Assembly: GCF_021245735.1 (NCBI RefSeq)
Contig: NZ_JAJISB010000012.1
Location: 1-64,000, forward strand
Direction of reading: 5' to 3'
DNA from: Brevibacillus daliensis
GTDB lineage: Bacteria > Bacillota > Bacilli > Brevibacillales > Brevibacillaceae
Length of the DNA stretch: 64,000 nt
A model generated the notes under the pieces. It had not been told where the DNA came from. It did no database searches and saw only the letters and a program-made list of their open reading frames with translations. Of this stretch, positions 47,916 through 56,429 are shown one piece after another. How positions within the stretch are numbered: the first letter of the stretch is position 1; every line of letters begins with the position of its first letter. The position numbers and the translations under genes were made by a program.

Positions 47916-49490
47916 TTACACGGCTCCTATTTTTGCCCAATACAGTTCAATTCCTTGCTGAGTTAACAACAATTGATAAGCTTTTCGCTTCGCTTCATCT
48001 GTAAGGACTTCACGAGGTTTGTAGCCTTTTTCTAAGCAAAAAGCAGCCAATATTCCTACTGCCTCGCCGATATTCCATTCTACAGGATGTAGACGATAGC
48101 AACCGTTGGTAATATGTGTTGTTCCGATGTTTTTGCAAGCAGGTAGCACGTTTTCTACTCGAATTGGAATCAAACTGCCAAGAGGAATCTGGAAGGGATA
48201 GGTGGAAACATCGATGTAATTCACCCCTTCTGTGGTAGGATGCAGGTCGATGCGATAACTTCCAAGTCCGACCGTATCTACAAACGGAATGGCTCCCTGA
48301 TTATCACGAATATCCACACTCACATGCTGCTCTAATACGGTAAACTCTGCTTTTATACGTCGAGATTCCCTGATATATGGGTATTTAGCTAAACCGTCGG
48401 TAGTACCTACTACATCTTTTCGAAGTCGAAGCCCGGGATATCCCACTCCACCATCGGGACGTGGAAGCTCCATCTGCATCCAATACAACAAGGATAAGCT
48501 CAATTGCTTGGCCTCATACAGGTTCTTCTCAATTTCTTCATTGCTTACTTCGTAGAGTGGAGCTAACCAGTAGTCATTTTGTGGCCAGTTAACCAATGTG
48601 ATATCACTTGGAAAAGTACCTTCTTTAAAGTAGCGTTTGTCAACGGTTCGACGGTAGGTAAAGAGTGAGAATTTGCTTGTTCCTTCAAAAAGTTCATATT
48701 GGATAGGCTCAAGTGTTCGAGGGTCAGCAGCTGTAAAACTAAGTTGTTTATCTGGCCAAAAATCTGGCTTATAGGAACGCCAAAAATCGTAATCAGTTGG
48801 TTTATCAATTATATGGGATTCACCTTCCATATAATCCATGGCAAAAACAAAGGTGGAAGCTTGGATATTAAGAGGCCTTGATTCACCGACCACTGCATGA
48901 GGTTCACCTGTCTCTTGCTGTGACTCAGCTCCTGTTACATATTCAATACCAGCTAACGGTAACAGATCACCGCACTCAGTAGCATCTAGAAAGTAAGGAG
49001 CACGAATAGTAAAGTGGTTACCATCTTCCAGTGAGCAAAGCGTTACGGTATAGACGGAATCAAGGTCAGTCTCAGCTTTTACCAGTTTGGTACGCAGTAG
49101 GATTATAATTAGACCACTGTGTACATAAGGGGCAAGCATCTGCTCCATTACGGAGAGGTAAACGCGAGGGTCAGCACACAGGCGACTCACGCTACCGTTT
49201 CCTGGGTCAAAATGGACGATTTGTCTAGCATCTGCTGTCAGAGGGAAGTGCTGACGATAATAATTTCGAACACCTTCACGGAATTGGCGATAGGTTTGGG
49301 TGCATCCGAATTGCTCAATCCAGCGATGCTCATCTGGTGGAACAGCTTGACTGGTAAACTGACCGCCAATCCAGTCTGTTTCTTCCGTCATAATTACCTT
49401 TTTACCTAGCCTGGCAGCACCGAGAGCAGCAGCAACTCCACCTGTACCACCGCCAATAATGGCAACTTCTGTTTCCATGTCTTGTAGCAT
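47916..49490 (-). CDS. FAD-dependent oxidoreductase (FAD_oxidored family)
   Basis: A 524-aa flavoprotein. The N-terminal dinucleotide-binding motif VAIIGGGTGGVAAALGAARL is followed by KKVIMTEETDWIGGQFTSQ, as in the FAD_oxidored family (PF12831 type). A second FAD contact is in PYFLDATECGDLLPLAG and another in ENVLPACKNIGTTHITNG. No signal peptide. Start ATG 49490 after AGGGAG; in frame there is also ATG at 49478. Substrate unknown. The gene is preceded by a pair of palindromes that may be operators. Confidence 0.88.
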   Translation of the reverse strand: MLQDMETEVAIIGGGTGGVAAALGAARLGKKVIMTEETDWIGGQFTSQAVPPDEHRWIEQFGCTQTYRQFREGVRNYYRQHFPLTADARQIVHFDPGNGSVSRLCADPRVYLSVMEQMLAPYVHSGLIIILLRTKLVKAETDLDSVYTVTLCSLEDGNHFTIRAPYFLDATECGDLLPLAGIEYVTGAESQQETGEPHAVVGESRPLNIQASTFVFAMDYMEGESHIIDKPTDYDFWRSYKPDFWPDKQLSFTAADPRTLEPIQYELFEGTSKFSLFTYRRTVDKRYFKEGTFPSDITLVNWPQNDYWLAPLYEVSNEEIEKNLYEAKQLSLSLLYWMQMELPRPDGGVGYPGLRLRKDVVGTTDGLAKYPYIRESRRIKAEFTVLEQHVSVDIRDNQGAIPFVDTVGLGSYRIDLHPTTEGVNYIDVSTYPFQIPLGSLIPIRVENVLPACKNIGTTHITNGCYRLHPVEWNIGEAVGILAAFCLEKGYKPREVLTDEAKRKAYQLLLTQQGIELYWAKIGAV

Positions 49491-49536
49491 ATTGCATCTC
49501 CCTTCATTTTCAGAGTAGAACCATTTATTGTTATCC

Positions 49537-49575
49537 GTTTGGTTTGGATTACACCAAACGTTGGTTCACCAACGT
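49537..49575. promoter_or_regulatory. Adjacent palindromes upstream of FAD gene
   Basis: GTTTGGT-N9-ACCAAAC at 49537-49559 touches ACGTTGGT-TC-ACCAACGT at 49558-49575 (perfect 8-bp arms). They lie 47-85 nt before the start of the FAD oxidoreductase gene and may be operator sites or leader RNA structure. No matching regulator gene is adjacent. Confidence 0.5.
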
Positions 49576-49836
49576 CATGAGAGAACAGATCGCCAATAAG
49601 ATAAAACATGAGATAATATCTATCTTTTTTACAGGATGTGGAAATTAATTTTAAGTATAAACAACAATCCATCTATAGTCAAAAATTTCACATAAATGCA
49701 AAATTTATACCTTTTTATTATTGATAGGAAAGCAGAAAAATTATCCTTCGTTTCTAATCCGAAAAAATCGTATAATAGAGAAGTTACTTCTTATCGCAGA
49801 AGTATCACCAGAAGAAATCCATGCAACCTGCATGGG

Positions 49837-49868
49837 AGAGGTTCGCGAACTCCCTCTATAAAAAACTA
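49837..49868 (+). promoter_or_regulatory. preQ1-I riboswitch aptamer
   Basis: AGAGGTTC-GCGAAC-TCCCTC followed by TATAAAAAACTA: the small H-type pseudoknot aptamer of class I preQ1 riboswitches, in the canonical place upstream of queC. The downstream leader holds TTGAAG/CTTCAA (49920-49937) and CTTTCTT, which can pair with AAGAAAG covering the queC ribosome site (49944-49950), so control may be translational. The rest of the gap 49576-49836 shows no other feature. Confidence 0.92.
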
Positions 49869-49960
49869 CCTGGATAAAGTTAATTAGAACAGTTCAAGAA
49901 CTCTCTTTCTTCGTACATCATTGAAGATTTTTCTTCAAGAACAAGAAAGGGATGGATCAG

Positions 49961-50611
49961 ATGAAAAAGGAAAAAGCGGTTGTTGTATTTAGCGGAGGAC
50001 AGGACAGTACGACGTGTCTGTTCTGGGCGTTGAAACAGTATGGTGAGGTAGAAGTAGTCACTTTTGATTACGGACAACGCCATAAGCTGGAGATTGAGTG
50101 TGCCAGTCAGATTGCAAAAGAGCAGGGTGTCAAGCAAACCATCATGGACATGAGTTTGTTGAACCAGCTTGCGCCGAATGCATTAACTCGGGATGACATT
50201 GCGATTGAACAGGAAGATGGGGAGGTCCCCACCACGTTTGTGGATGGTAGAAACCTGCTCTTTTTGTCGTTCGCTGCGGTTTATGCCAAGCAAATAGGCG
50301 CAAGACATATCATTACAGGCGTTTGTGAAACCGATTTTAGCGGATATCCAGATTGCCGGGATTCTTTTATTAAGTCGCTGAACGTCACGTTACAACTAGC
50401 GATGGATTATCCCTTTGTTATCCACACACCGCTTATGTGGTTAAACAAGGCAGAGACCTGGAAGTTAGCTGACGAACTAGGAGCATTTGACTATGTACGT
50501 GAAAAAACCCTGACATGCTACAACGGAGTGATTGGCGATGGTTGTGGCGAGTGCCCAGCTTGTCAATTACGTTCAGCAGGATTAACCACCTATCTGAAGG
50601 AGCGAGCATAA
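49961..50611 (+). CDS. queC: 7-cyano-7-deazaguanine synthase
   Basis: A 216-aa ATP-dependent ligase that converts 7-carboxy-7-deazaguanine to preQ0. PP-loop SGGQDSTTC lies at the N-terminus and a zinc site is formed by [17 protein letters not shown] near the C-terminus. I chose ATG 49961 because the AAAGGG ribosome site is 9 nt upstream; ATG 49952 is directly adjacent to it. First gene of the que operon behind the preQ1 riboswitch. Confidence 0.95.
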   Translation: MKKEKAVVVFSGGQDSTTCLFWALKQYGEVEVVTFDYGQRHKLEIECASQIAKEQGVKQTIMDMSLLNQLAPNALTRDDIAIEQEDGEVPTTFVDGRNLLFLSFAAVYAKQIGARHIITGVCETDFSGYPDCRDSFIKSLNVTLQLAMDYPFVIHTPLMWLNKAETWKLADELGAFDYVREKTLTCYNGVIGDGCGECPACQLRSAGLTTYLKERA

Positions 50612-50613
50612 TC

Positions 50614-51102
50614 ATGGGACAGTTCTATGATTTTCGCATTGTTGACCGTTTGCAGACCTATGGGGAAGATATCCAATCCAATCAGCTTCGTTATCATCGT
50701 AAACGGGTACTTGTCAGTAAGGAGTTTACCTTTGATGCAGCTCATCATCTGCATAATTACGAAGGGAAATGTAAGAACCTGCATGGACATACCTACAAAG
50801 TTATCTTTGGGATAAGCGGCAAGCCGAATGAAATTGGGATTACCGTCGATTTTGGCGATATAAAGACAATTTGGAAAGAACAGATCGAGATTTATCTCGA
50901 TCATCGCTATATTAATGAGACCCTACCACCGATGAACACAACTGCGGAAAATATGGTAGCGTGGATCTTTGAGAGAATGGAAGCTGCTTTGCATGAGATA
51001 CCTGCTTACCAGGAGCAAGGTGTTCGTGTTGAATTTATTCGTTTATTTGAGACTCCCACCAGTTATGCCGAGATAAGACGGGAGTGGATGTATGATGAGT
51101 AA
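50614..51102 (+). CDS. queD: 6-carboxy-5,6,7,8-tetrahydropterin synthase
   Basis: A 162-aa QueD: zinc-binding histidines in FDAAHHLHNYEGKCKNLHGH (two clusters) and catalytic Cys in GKCKNLHGHTY. It makes carboxy-tetrahydropterin from dihydroneopterin triphosphate. The start ATG 50614 lies 2 nt past queC; the longer frame upstream overlaps queC and is spurious. Its N-terminus carries about 25 extra residues before the core compared with the shortest QueD forms. Confidence 0.94.
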   Translation: MGQFYDFRIVDRLQTYGEDIQSNQLRYHRKRVLVSKEFTFDAAHHLHNYEGKCKNLHGHTYKVIFGISGKPNEIGITVDFGDIKTIWKEQIEIYLDHRYINETLPPMNTTAENMVAWIFERMEAALHEIPAYQEQGVRVEFIRLFETPTSYAEIRREWMYDE

Positions 51103-51829
51103 CATTCCAGTGTTGGAGATTTTTGGACCTACCATTCAAGGAGAGGGAATGGTCATCGGACAAAAAACAATGTTTGTCCGCACCGCAGGCTGTGATTATC
51201 GCTGTAGCTGGTGTGACTCCGCCTTTACCTGGGATGGATCGGCCAAGGATCAGATCAAAATGATGTCAGCAGAAGAGATTTGGCAGGAGCTGAAAACACT
51301 TGGAAGTAACTGTTTTTCGCACGTTACGATCTCTGGAGGAAATCCACTGTTACTGTCCGCCTTGGATGGATTGGTTGACCTACTCCATAAAGAAAACATT
51401 CGCATTGGCATAGAGACACAGGGGAGTAAATGGCAGGATTGGCTAATAAAAGTGGATGATATTACGATATCCCCTAAACCACCCAGTTCAGGAATGGTAA
51501 CCGTGTACGAGATTCTGGATGACATGGTAGAGAAGCTAAGTCAGCCTTCTATGCAAGGGAACGTAAGTATGAAAGTGGTTATTTTTGACGAGCAGGATTT
51601 CGAATATGCCAAATCGCTGCATCAACGTTATCCGAAAGTCCCTTTTTTCTTGCAGGTAGGTAATGCTGAGTTGGCGGATATAGAGACAGATCGAACTGCC
51701 TTGTGTGATCGACTGCTTACATCGCTTGAGTGGTTGATAGATAAGGTTGCTCTCTCTCCTGAGTTAAATGATGTAAGAGTATTGCCTCAGCTACACACCC
51801 TTCTCTGGGGGAATAAGCGTGGCGTATAA
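51092..51829 (+). CDS. queE: 7-carboxy-7-deazaguanine synthase
   Basis: A 245-aa radical-SAM enzyme. Its iron-sulphur cluster motif CxxxCxxC is seen as CDYRCSWC near residue 34, with GEGMVIGQ upstream and TISGGNPLL (SAM-binding GGNP) after. It rearranges QueD's product to the deazaguanine ring. The start overlaps queD by 11 nt; either ATG 51092 or ATG 51095. Confidence 0.94.
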   Translation: MMSNIPVLEIFGPTIQGEGMVIGQKTMFVRTAGCDYRCSWCDSAFTWDGSAKDQIKMMSAEEIWQELKTLGSNCFSHVTISGGNPLLLSALDGLVDLLHKENIRIGIETQGSKWQDWLIKVDDITISPKPPSSGMVTVYEILDDMVEKLSQPSMQGNVSMKVVIFDEQDFEYAKSLHQRYPKVPFFLQVGNAELADIETDRTALCDRLLTSLEWLIDKVALSPELNDVRVLPQLHTLLWGNKRGV

Positions 51830-51891
51830 CGAATAACGATGTGACTAACCAATGGGACGGATCTACCTACAACTAAAAGGAGTGAAGCAAC

Positions 51892-52398
51892 ATGAATCAT
51901 GAGTCCAATGAGAAGGACAAGCAACTAGCGAATTTAACCCTATTGGGCAATCAGAATACCAAGTATCATGATCGATATAATCCAGAGGTACTTGAGACAT
52001 TTATGAATAAACACCCATACCGTGATTACTGGGTAAAATTTAACTGTCCCGAGTTTACAAGCCTTTGCCCAATTACAGGTCAGCCTGATTTTGCGACGAT
52101 TTATATTAGCTATATTCCTGGAGAAAAAATGGTAGAGAGCAAATCTTTGAAGCTATATCTGTTCAGCTTCCGCAATCAGGGTGATTTCCATGAGGATTGC
52201 ATGAATATTATCATGAATGATCTGATCAAGCTGATGGACCCGCAATACATCGAGGTGTGGGGTAAATTCACTCCGCGTGGAGGTATCTCTATTGATCCAT
52301 ATTGCAACTATGGAAAGCCAGATACCAAGTATGAAGAGATGGCTTCCTTTAGATTGATGAATCATGACATGTATCCGGAGAAAGTGGATAATCGATAG
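51892..52398 (+). CDS. queF: NADPH-dependent 7-cyano-7-deazaguanine reductase
   Basis: A 168-aa unimodular QueF that reduces preQ0 to preQ1. The thioimide Cys is in [13 protein letters not shown], the E-[SL]-K-S-L-K-x-Y-L-x-S-F type NADPH motif in [15 protein letters not shown], and catalytic residues in GDFHEDCMN. Ribosome site GGAG in front. Together with queC-D-E, the full route to preQ1 is in one operon. Confidence 0.95.
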   Translation: MNHESNEKDKQLANLTLLGNQNTKYHDRYNPEVLETFMNKHPYRDYWVKFNCPEFTSLCPITGQPDFATIYISYIPGEKMVESKSLKLYLFSFRNQGDFHEDCMNIIMNDLIKLMDPQYIEVWGKFTPRGGISIDPYCNYGKPDTKYEEMASFRLMNHDMYPEKVDNR

Positions 52399-52414
52399 AT
52401 AAATAGTTTTAGAT

Positions 52415-52464
52415 AAAAGCGGTAAACTCCTTGTTGTCATCAATAAGGGGGTTTACCGTTTTTT
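52415..52464 (+). terminator. Terminator of the que operon
   Basis: AAAAGCGGTAAACTCC pairs with GGGGGTTTACCGTTTTTT, 17 nt past queF. Confidence 0.93.
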
Positions 52465-52520
52465 GATATTCGTTACTGTAGTGGGTTGCAGTGAAAAAAA
52501 ACAAACAACACCAAAAATAT

Positions 52521-52728
52521 GAAAAACCAGCTTCTCTTTTCACACAGAGCGTCTTGGCGAAGCCCGACTCAGCGGAGCACTATTCATCGGGATTAAAAAG
52601 CGAAACCCAGCAAGTCTTACAGTGAATACATCGTTTTGAGCTTTCCCGATGAATAGTACGGAGCGGACAGTCTAACCCCTTGCGGGGCGAAGACTCTTAG
52701 CGAGGGGTGAAAAGAGAAGCTGGTTTTC
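52521..52728. repeat. Nested palindromic element
   Basis: A ~208-bp element whose ends are perfect inverted repeats of 21 bp (AAAACCAGCTTCTCTTTTCAC within 52521-52543, and its complement at 52707-52728). Inside is a second 14-bp perfect inverted repeat ACTATTCATCGGGA (52579-52592 / 52644-52657), and further partly paired arms between. It codes for nothing and is GC-richer in places than its flanks. A partial copy of the left end occurs at 33001-33046. Together this looks like a MITE-type or structured-RNA element. Confidence 0.75.
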
Positions 52729-52770
52729 TCCACGAAAGTAGGATTAAATTTTTTATAAAGTGTCAATCCC

Positions 52771-54213
52771 CTAATGAAGCCACGAATATACCACCTCCGG
52801 TGTCTCCTCATCTGCTCCTGCTGGTAGCAGGAATGGTACTGAATTATTCCATTGGCGTATAGATGGCGATTGACTTGAAATGATGAGTTCGGTACCTGGT
52901 GAGACGAAGCTATACAGTTCTTCCACATTTTTATTATGCAAACGTACACAGCCTAGCGAGACAGAGTGCCCAATACTTTCAGGATGATTCGTTCCGTGGA
53001 TGGCATAACCACTATTTAAAAAGGTTAAACCTCGGGTACCGTAAATATTGTCATGTCCTTTTGGACGATTAATTTTTTGCAAAATTGTAAAATGTCCCTT
53101 CGGAGTTGCATTATTTTTTCCAAGTGCAACTGGATATCTACGTACCAGATGAGAGCCACTCATTAATGACATGGTATGGGTTGCTTGATGTAAATGAATC
53201 TGTAAAGGCTCAAGAGGTGTAGTCGGTTCAGGATATCCTGGTAAAGGAAGCACCTCTTTCATGCTGTTCCAGGCATCATTAGAACGGAAATAGGAAGGGC
53301 GATATAAATACGAAATGGAAGAAGACTCCTTTTTAACTACAGATAAAGACTGAAGCAACGGAATCTCGGGTAGCGCATTTGTCGGAAATGGACCAGCGAG
53401 ATCGGATAAACGCTTAGGTAATTGACCCGTTTTCTGATAATGGCGATACAGCGAATTACGGAGTGTTATTATGTGCTCCAGTATGCGCTGTTCATGTGCC
53501 AGATCAATCTTTGCCTTGTGTACCAGTTGATCTTGTTCACAAATACATGCCTTATTAAACCATTTTTGCTCAAGAACTTTCCGTTTTACTGGATCATATC
53601 GTAGTACCCCATATATCTCTTTTGGATGAAAAAAAGGTAACGGTGTAAATAGTGGTACACCTGCCTTTTCTGGAACAACAATAATGGAATAGGGCCTATT
53701 AAGTAAGGGACGATGTGGATCTATATAACGTAGTACCTGGGCACTAAGCTGTTCTGGACTCAGTCCGTTCGGTACAGCGATTACTTCTACATGTGATGGA
53801 TCGCCAGGAAAGTTGGGTAGTGCAGATAGATTTTGCTGAAGAGCACTCTTTGTATCTGGATCTGTTAATGGGCTTGGTACCATCCATAGCAAAGAATAGA
53901 GAAAAAAGAGAGCTGTAAACAAGGAGCGCAATTTTTGCATAAGCCGTTGATGTTTTCGCTTCCGAAGCAGATTATGATAGGCTTCTAGCGCATCTACCTG
54001 GAATGAATCAGATTCGGCATGCACGGACTCTCTGTAGGCTTCCAAAGCTTTTTCATTATTCCCTTGTTGTTCATACTCACGACCGAGATGATACCAGCCA
54101 ATTGACATGTCGGGATGATGCTCAGTAAACCAGCGGTAAAAAGTGAGATCGCCTTGCTCTGGATATTTCATGTGGAATAAACTTTTTTCCTGAAAAAAGA
54201 GTACTTTTCCCAC
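52771..54213 (-). CDS. Membrane-anchored L,D-transpeptidase with TPR-like N-terminus
   Basis: A 480-aa protein. The N-terminal ~75 residues are cytoplasmic and hold a tetratricopeptide-like unit (IGWYHLGREYEQQGNNEKAL). A single membrane segment follows at about residues 95-115, then an extracytoplasmic spacer and a C-terminal YkuD domain with the catalytic HGTNHPESIGHSVSLGCVRL motif (His, Cys, Arg). YkuD enzymes make 3-3 peptidoglycan cross-links or similar bonds. The likely start is GTG 54213, 6 nt after GAGGAGG; an upstream in-frame start has no support. Confidence 0.87.
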   Translation of the reverse strand: MGKVLFFQEKSLFHMKYPEQGDLTFYRWFTEHHPDMSIGWYHLGREYEQQGNNEKALEAYRESVHAESDSFQVDALEAYHNLLRKRKHQRLMQKLRSLFTALFFLYSLLWMVPSPLTDPDTKSALQQNLSALPNFPGDPSHVEVIAVPNGLSPEQLSAQVLRYIDPHRPLLNRPYSIIVVPEKAGVPLFTPLPFFHPKEIYGVLRYDPVKRKVLEQKWFNKACICEQDQLVHKAKIDLAHEQRILEHIITLRNSLYRHYQKTGQLPKRLSDLAGPFPTNALPEIPLLQSLSVVKKESSSISYLYRPSYFRSNDAWNSMKEVLPLPGYPEPTTPLEPLQIHLHQATHTMSLMSGSHLVRRYPVALGKNNATPKGHFTILQKINRPKGHDNIYGTRGLTFLNSGYAIHGTNHPESIGHSVSLGCVRLHNKNVEELYSFVSPGTELIISSQSPSIRQWNNSVPFLLPAGADEETPEVVYSWLH

Positions 54214-54395
54214 GTGCCCTCCTCCTCTCCTCAGTGAAAGTATCGGTAAAATAAGCATTTCATGTGAATATTGTGAGTTTGGAATGAGAAGGATTTATCT
54301 TTCATGCTGTGTGCTTTTACATCGCTGTCGAAAAAAATACATGGAAAAGAAATAATCATCCTATCAATTAATACTGCTTTGGAATACAATAATGA

Positions 54396-54407
54396 GTGAG
54401 TACTCAC
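54396..54407. promoter_or_regulatory. TetR-type operator of the efflux operon
   Basis: Perfect palindrome GTGAGTACTCAC, embedded in TGAGTGAGTACTCACA. It lies just downstream of a TACAAT -10-like sequence (54384-54389) and 35 bp before the start of the HlyD gene; TetR-family repressors bind palindromes of this kind. Confidence 0.65.
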
Positions 54408-54441
54408 ATCAATTTTATATCATTTATCGGAGGTACCTACC

Positions 54442-55635
54442 ATGAAGGCAAATCAAATGTTATTTCAGTTCTCCATTCTTTGCCTTACCTTTGCTCTTTC
54501 TGCTTGTTCTCTGCAGGATGATATGTATGTATATTCTGGTACGTTAGAAGCAGATGAGTTACCGATTATTGCAGAGGTAGGTGGAAAAGTAGAGAGCATT
54601 TCTGTTGATGAAGGAACTAAGTTATCAACGAATCAGGAACTTATTCAACTAGATTCACGAAGCTATGAGCTTAGTGTTATGGAGGCAGAAGCGGCTCTGG
54701 TACAGGCAACAGCCAAGCTGGAGGAAGCACAAGCAGGTAACAGAAGTCAGTTGGTTCAAAAAGGAGTAGCAGGAACCGCATCAGCAGAAGCAGGTGTAAA
54801 AATGGCTGAGACGAGGGGAAAACAGGCTGAAACCAGTTTGGAACGTGCAAATAAGCAAGTCGCTCAAGGTGAGCAGCTTTTAGCAGGTGCCAAAAAAACG
54901 CTGCAATATGAACAAAAACGTCTCCAAGATGCAGAAAAACTGTTTCAGTCAGGAGCCATGACGAAAAGAGAAGTGGACGTACAAGCAGAGCTAGTTAACA
55001 AAGCAGAAACACAGGTTGCCCAGTTAACTACTCAATTAGAAATGACGAAGACCCAGTTAATAGTTGCTACACAGGATGTGGAAGCGGCCAACGTGCAGGT
55101 CGCAACAACAAAGGCACAGCGAGATGTTGCCTACGCTGACCTGGATTTATTACAAGAAGGAAGTACCGATTATCAATTGAAAAGTCTCTTGGCTGCACAA
55201 AAACAAGCGTCAGTTAAATTGGATAACGCAAAGCTCCAGCTAGAAAAAACGAAGCTGGTTGCACCAGAAAACACGATTGTGTTACGTAAAAACGTCACAG
55301 CAGGGGAAGTAGTAAAGCCAGGCGCTACCGTCTTTACATTAATGAAGCAGGATAAGCTAGAGGTAAAAGTATATGTGCCAGAGGCAGAATTGGGAAAAGT
55401 GAAAGTGGGACAAAAAACAAGCATTAAGGTAGATGCATATCCAGATGAAGTTTTTTCAGGGACGATTCAACATGTCTCAGATAAGGCTGAATTCACCCCG
55501 AAAAATGTCCAAACCAAAGATGAACGAACCAAGATGGTTTTTGCTGTTACGATCCAGGTAGAGGAAGGATTGGATCGACTCAAACCGGGCATGCCAGCAG
55601 ATATATTGCTTGAGGATGGGGTGCAGACACCATGA
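54442..55635 (+). CDS. HlyD-family efflux adaptor lipoprotein
   Basis: A 397-aa periplasmic-adaptor-type protein anchored as a lipoprotein: lipobox LSAC (Cys about residue 22). It has a biotinyl-lipoyl half-domain (ELPIIAEVGGKVESISVDEG), a long coiled coil rich in Ala/Gln/Glu (about residues 75-270), the second half-domain (KLVAPENTIVLRKNVTAGEV) and a beta-barrel. It links an ABC exporter to the cell envelope. First gene of a four-gene operon; overlaps the ATPase start by 4 nt. Confidence 0.92.
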   Translation: MKANQMLFQFSILCLTFALSACSLQDDMYVYSGTLEADELPIIAEVGGKVESISVDEGTKLSTNQELIQLDSRSYELSVMEAEAALVQATAKLEEAQAGNRSQLVQKGVAGTASAEAGVKMAETRGKQAETSLERANKQVAQGEQLLAGAKKTLQYEQKRLQDAEKLFQSGAMTKREVDVQAELVNKAETQVAQLTTQLEMTKTQLIVATQDVEAANVQVATTKAQRDVAYADLDLLQEGSTDYQLKSLLAAQKQASVKLDNAKLQLEKTKLVAPENTIVLRKNVTAGEVVKPGATVFTLMKQDKLEVKVYVPEAELGKVKVGQKTSIKVDAYPDEVFSGTIQHVSDKAEFTPKNVQTKDERTKMVFAVTIQVEEGLDRLKPGMPADILLEDGVQTP

Positions 55636-56429
55636 GCAGTGAAGTGTTTGCCATTACCAGTGAAAATTTGACGAAAAAATTTGGCGATAGAGTGGCGGTT
55701 AATCAGTTGTCTCTTTCTATTCGGAAGGGCTCCATCTATGGCTTTCTAGGTCCAAATGGATCGGGAAAAACAACGACGATCCGTATTCTGTGCGGTCTAT
55801 TGGCAGCTACTTCAGGTAATGGAACAGTTTTGGGTTTTGATGTAATGACCCAGAGTGAGGAGATTAAAAAAAGAATTGGTTACATGTCACAAAAGTTTAG
55901 TCTATATGAAGATTTAACAGTAAATGAGAATCTTAACTTTTACGCAGGTATCTATGGAATTCGTGGACAGCAGAAGGAGAAGAGAAAAAAGGAATTACTT
56001 GAGATGGCAGGATTAATCGGGAGAGAAGATCAACTGGCAGGTTCCTTATCTGGTGGCTGGAAACAGCGCCTGGCCTTATCCTGCGCTTTGTTGCATGAAC
56101 CGGAAGTACTCATTCTTGATGAACCCACGGCAGGCGTAGACCCGGTATCCAGAAGGATTTTCTGGGATACGATTCACCAGCTTGCGAAGCAGGGGATCAC
56201 CGTTCTTGTCACCACTCACTACATGGATGAGGCACAGACCTGTGACTGGATTGGCTTTATCTTTTTCGGTAATATGCTGGCTCAAGGGACTCCAGAATCA
56301 CTGATCCAAGAATATGGCGGTGAAAATTTGGAAGATGTGTTTATCATGTTAGTAGAACAAGAAGAACGTAGAGTAAGCGGTGCTGATCAGAAAACATCAG
56401 TTTCGGGTGAAGTAGGTGGCAACCGATGA
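55632..56429 (+). CDS. ABC exporter ATP-binding protein
   Basis: A 265-aa ABC-2 type ATPase. Walker A GPNGSGKTTT, Q-loop in RIGYMSQKFSLYEDL, signature LSGGWKQRLALS (W where Q is usual), Walker B VLILDEPTAGVDP and H-loop VTTHYMDEA are intact. Coupled to both neighbours by ATGA overlaps. Resembles YbhF-type drug efflux ATPases, but is a single rather than double nucleotide-binding module. Confidence 0.93.
   Translation: MSSEVFAITSENLTKKFGDRVAVNQLSLSIRKGSIYGFLGPNGSGKTTTIRILCGLLAATSGNGTVLGFDVMTQSEEIKKRIGYMSQKFSLYEDLTVNENLNFYAGIYGIRGQQKEKRKKELLEMAGLIGREDQLAGSLSGGWKQRLALSCALLHEPEVLILDEPTAGVDPVSRRIFWDTIHQLAKQGITVLVTTHYMDEAQTCDWIGFIFFGNMLAQGTPESLIQEYGGENLEDVFIMLVEQEERRVSGADQKTSVSGEVGGNR

Noticed and set aside
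49696-49887. A 63-aa open frame covering the preQ1 aptamer.
   Set aside because: The conserved riboswitch sequence explains this stretch, and no ribosome site precedes the frame.
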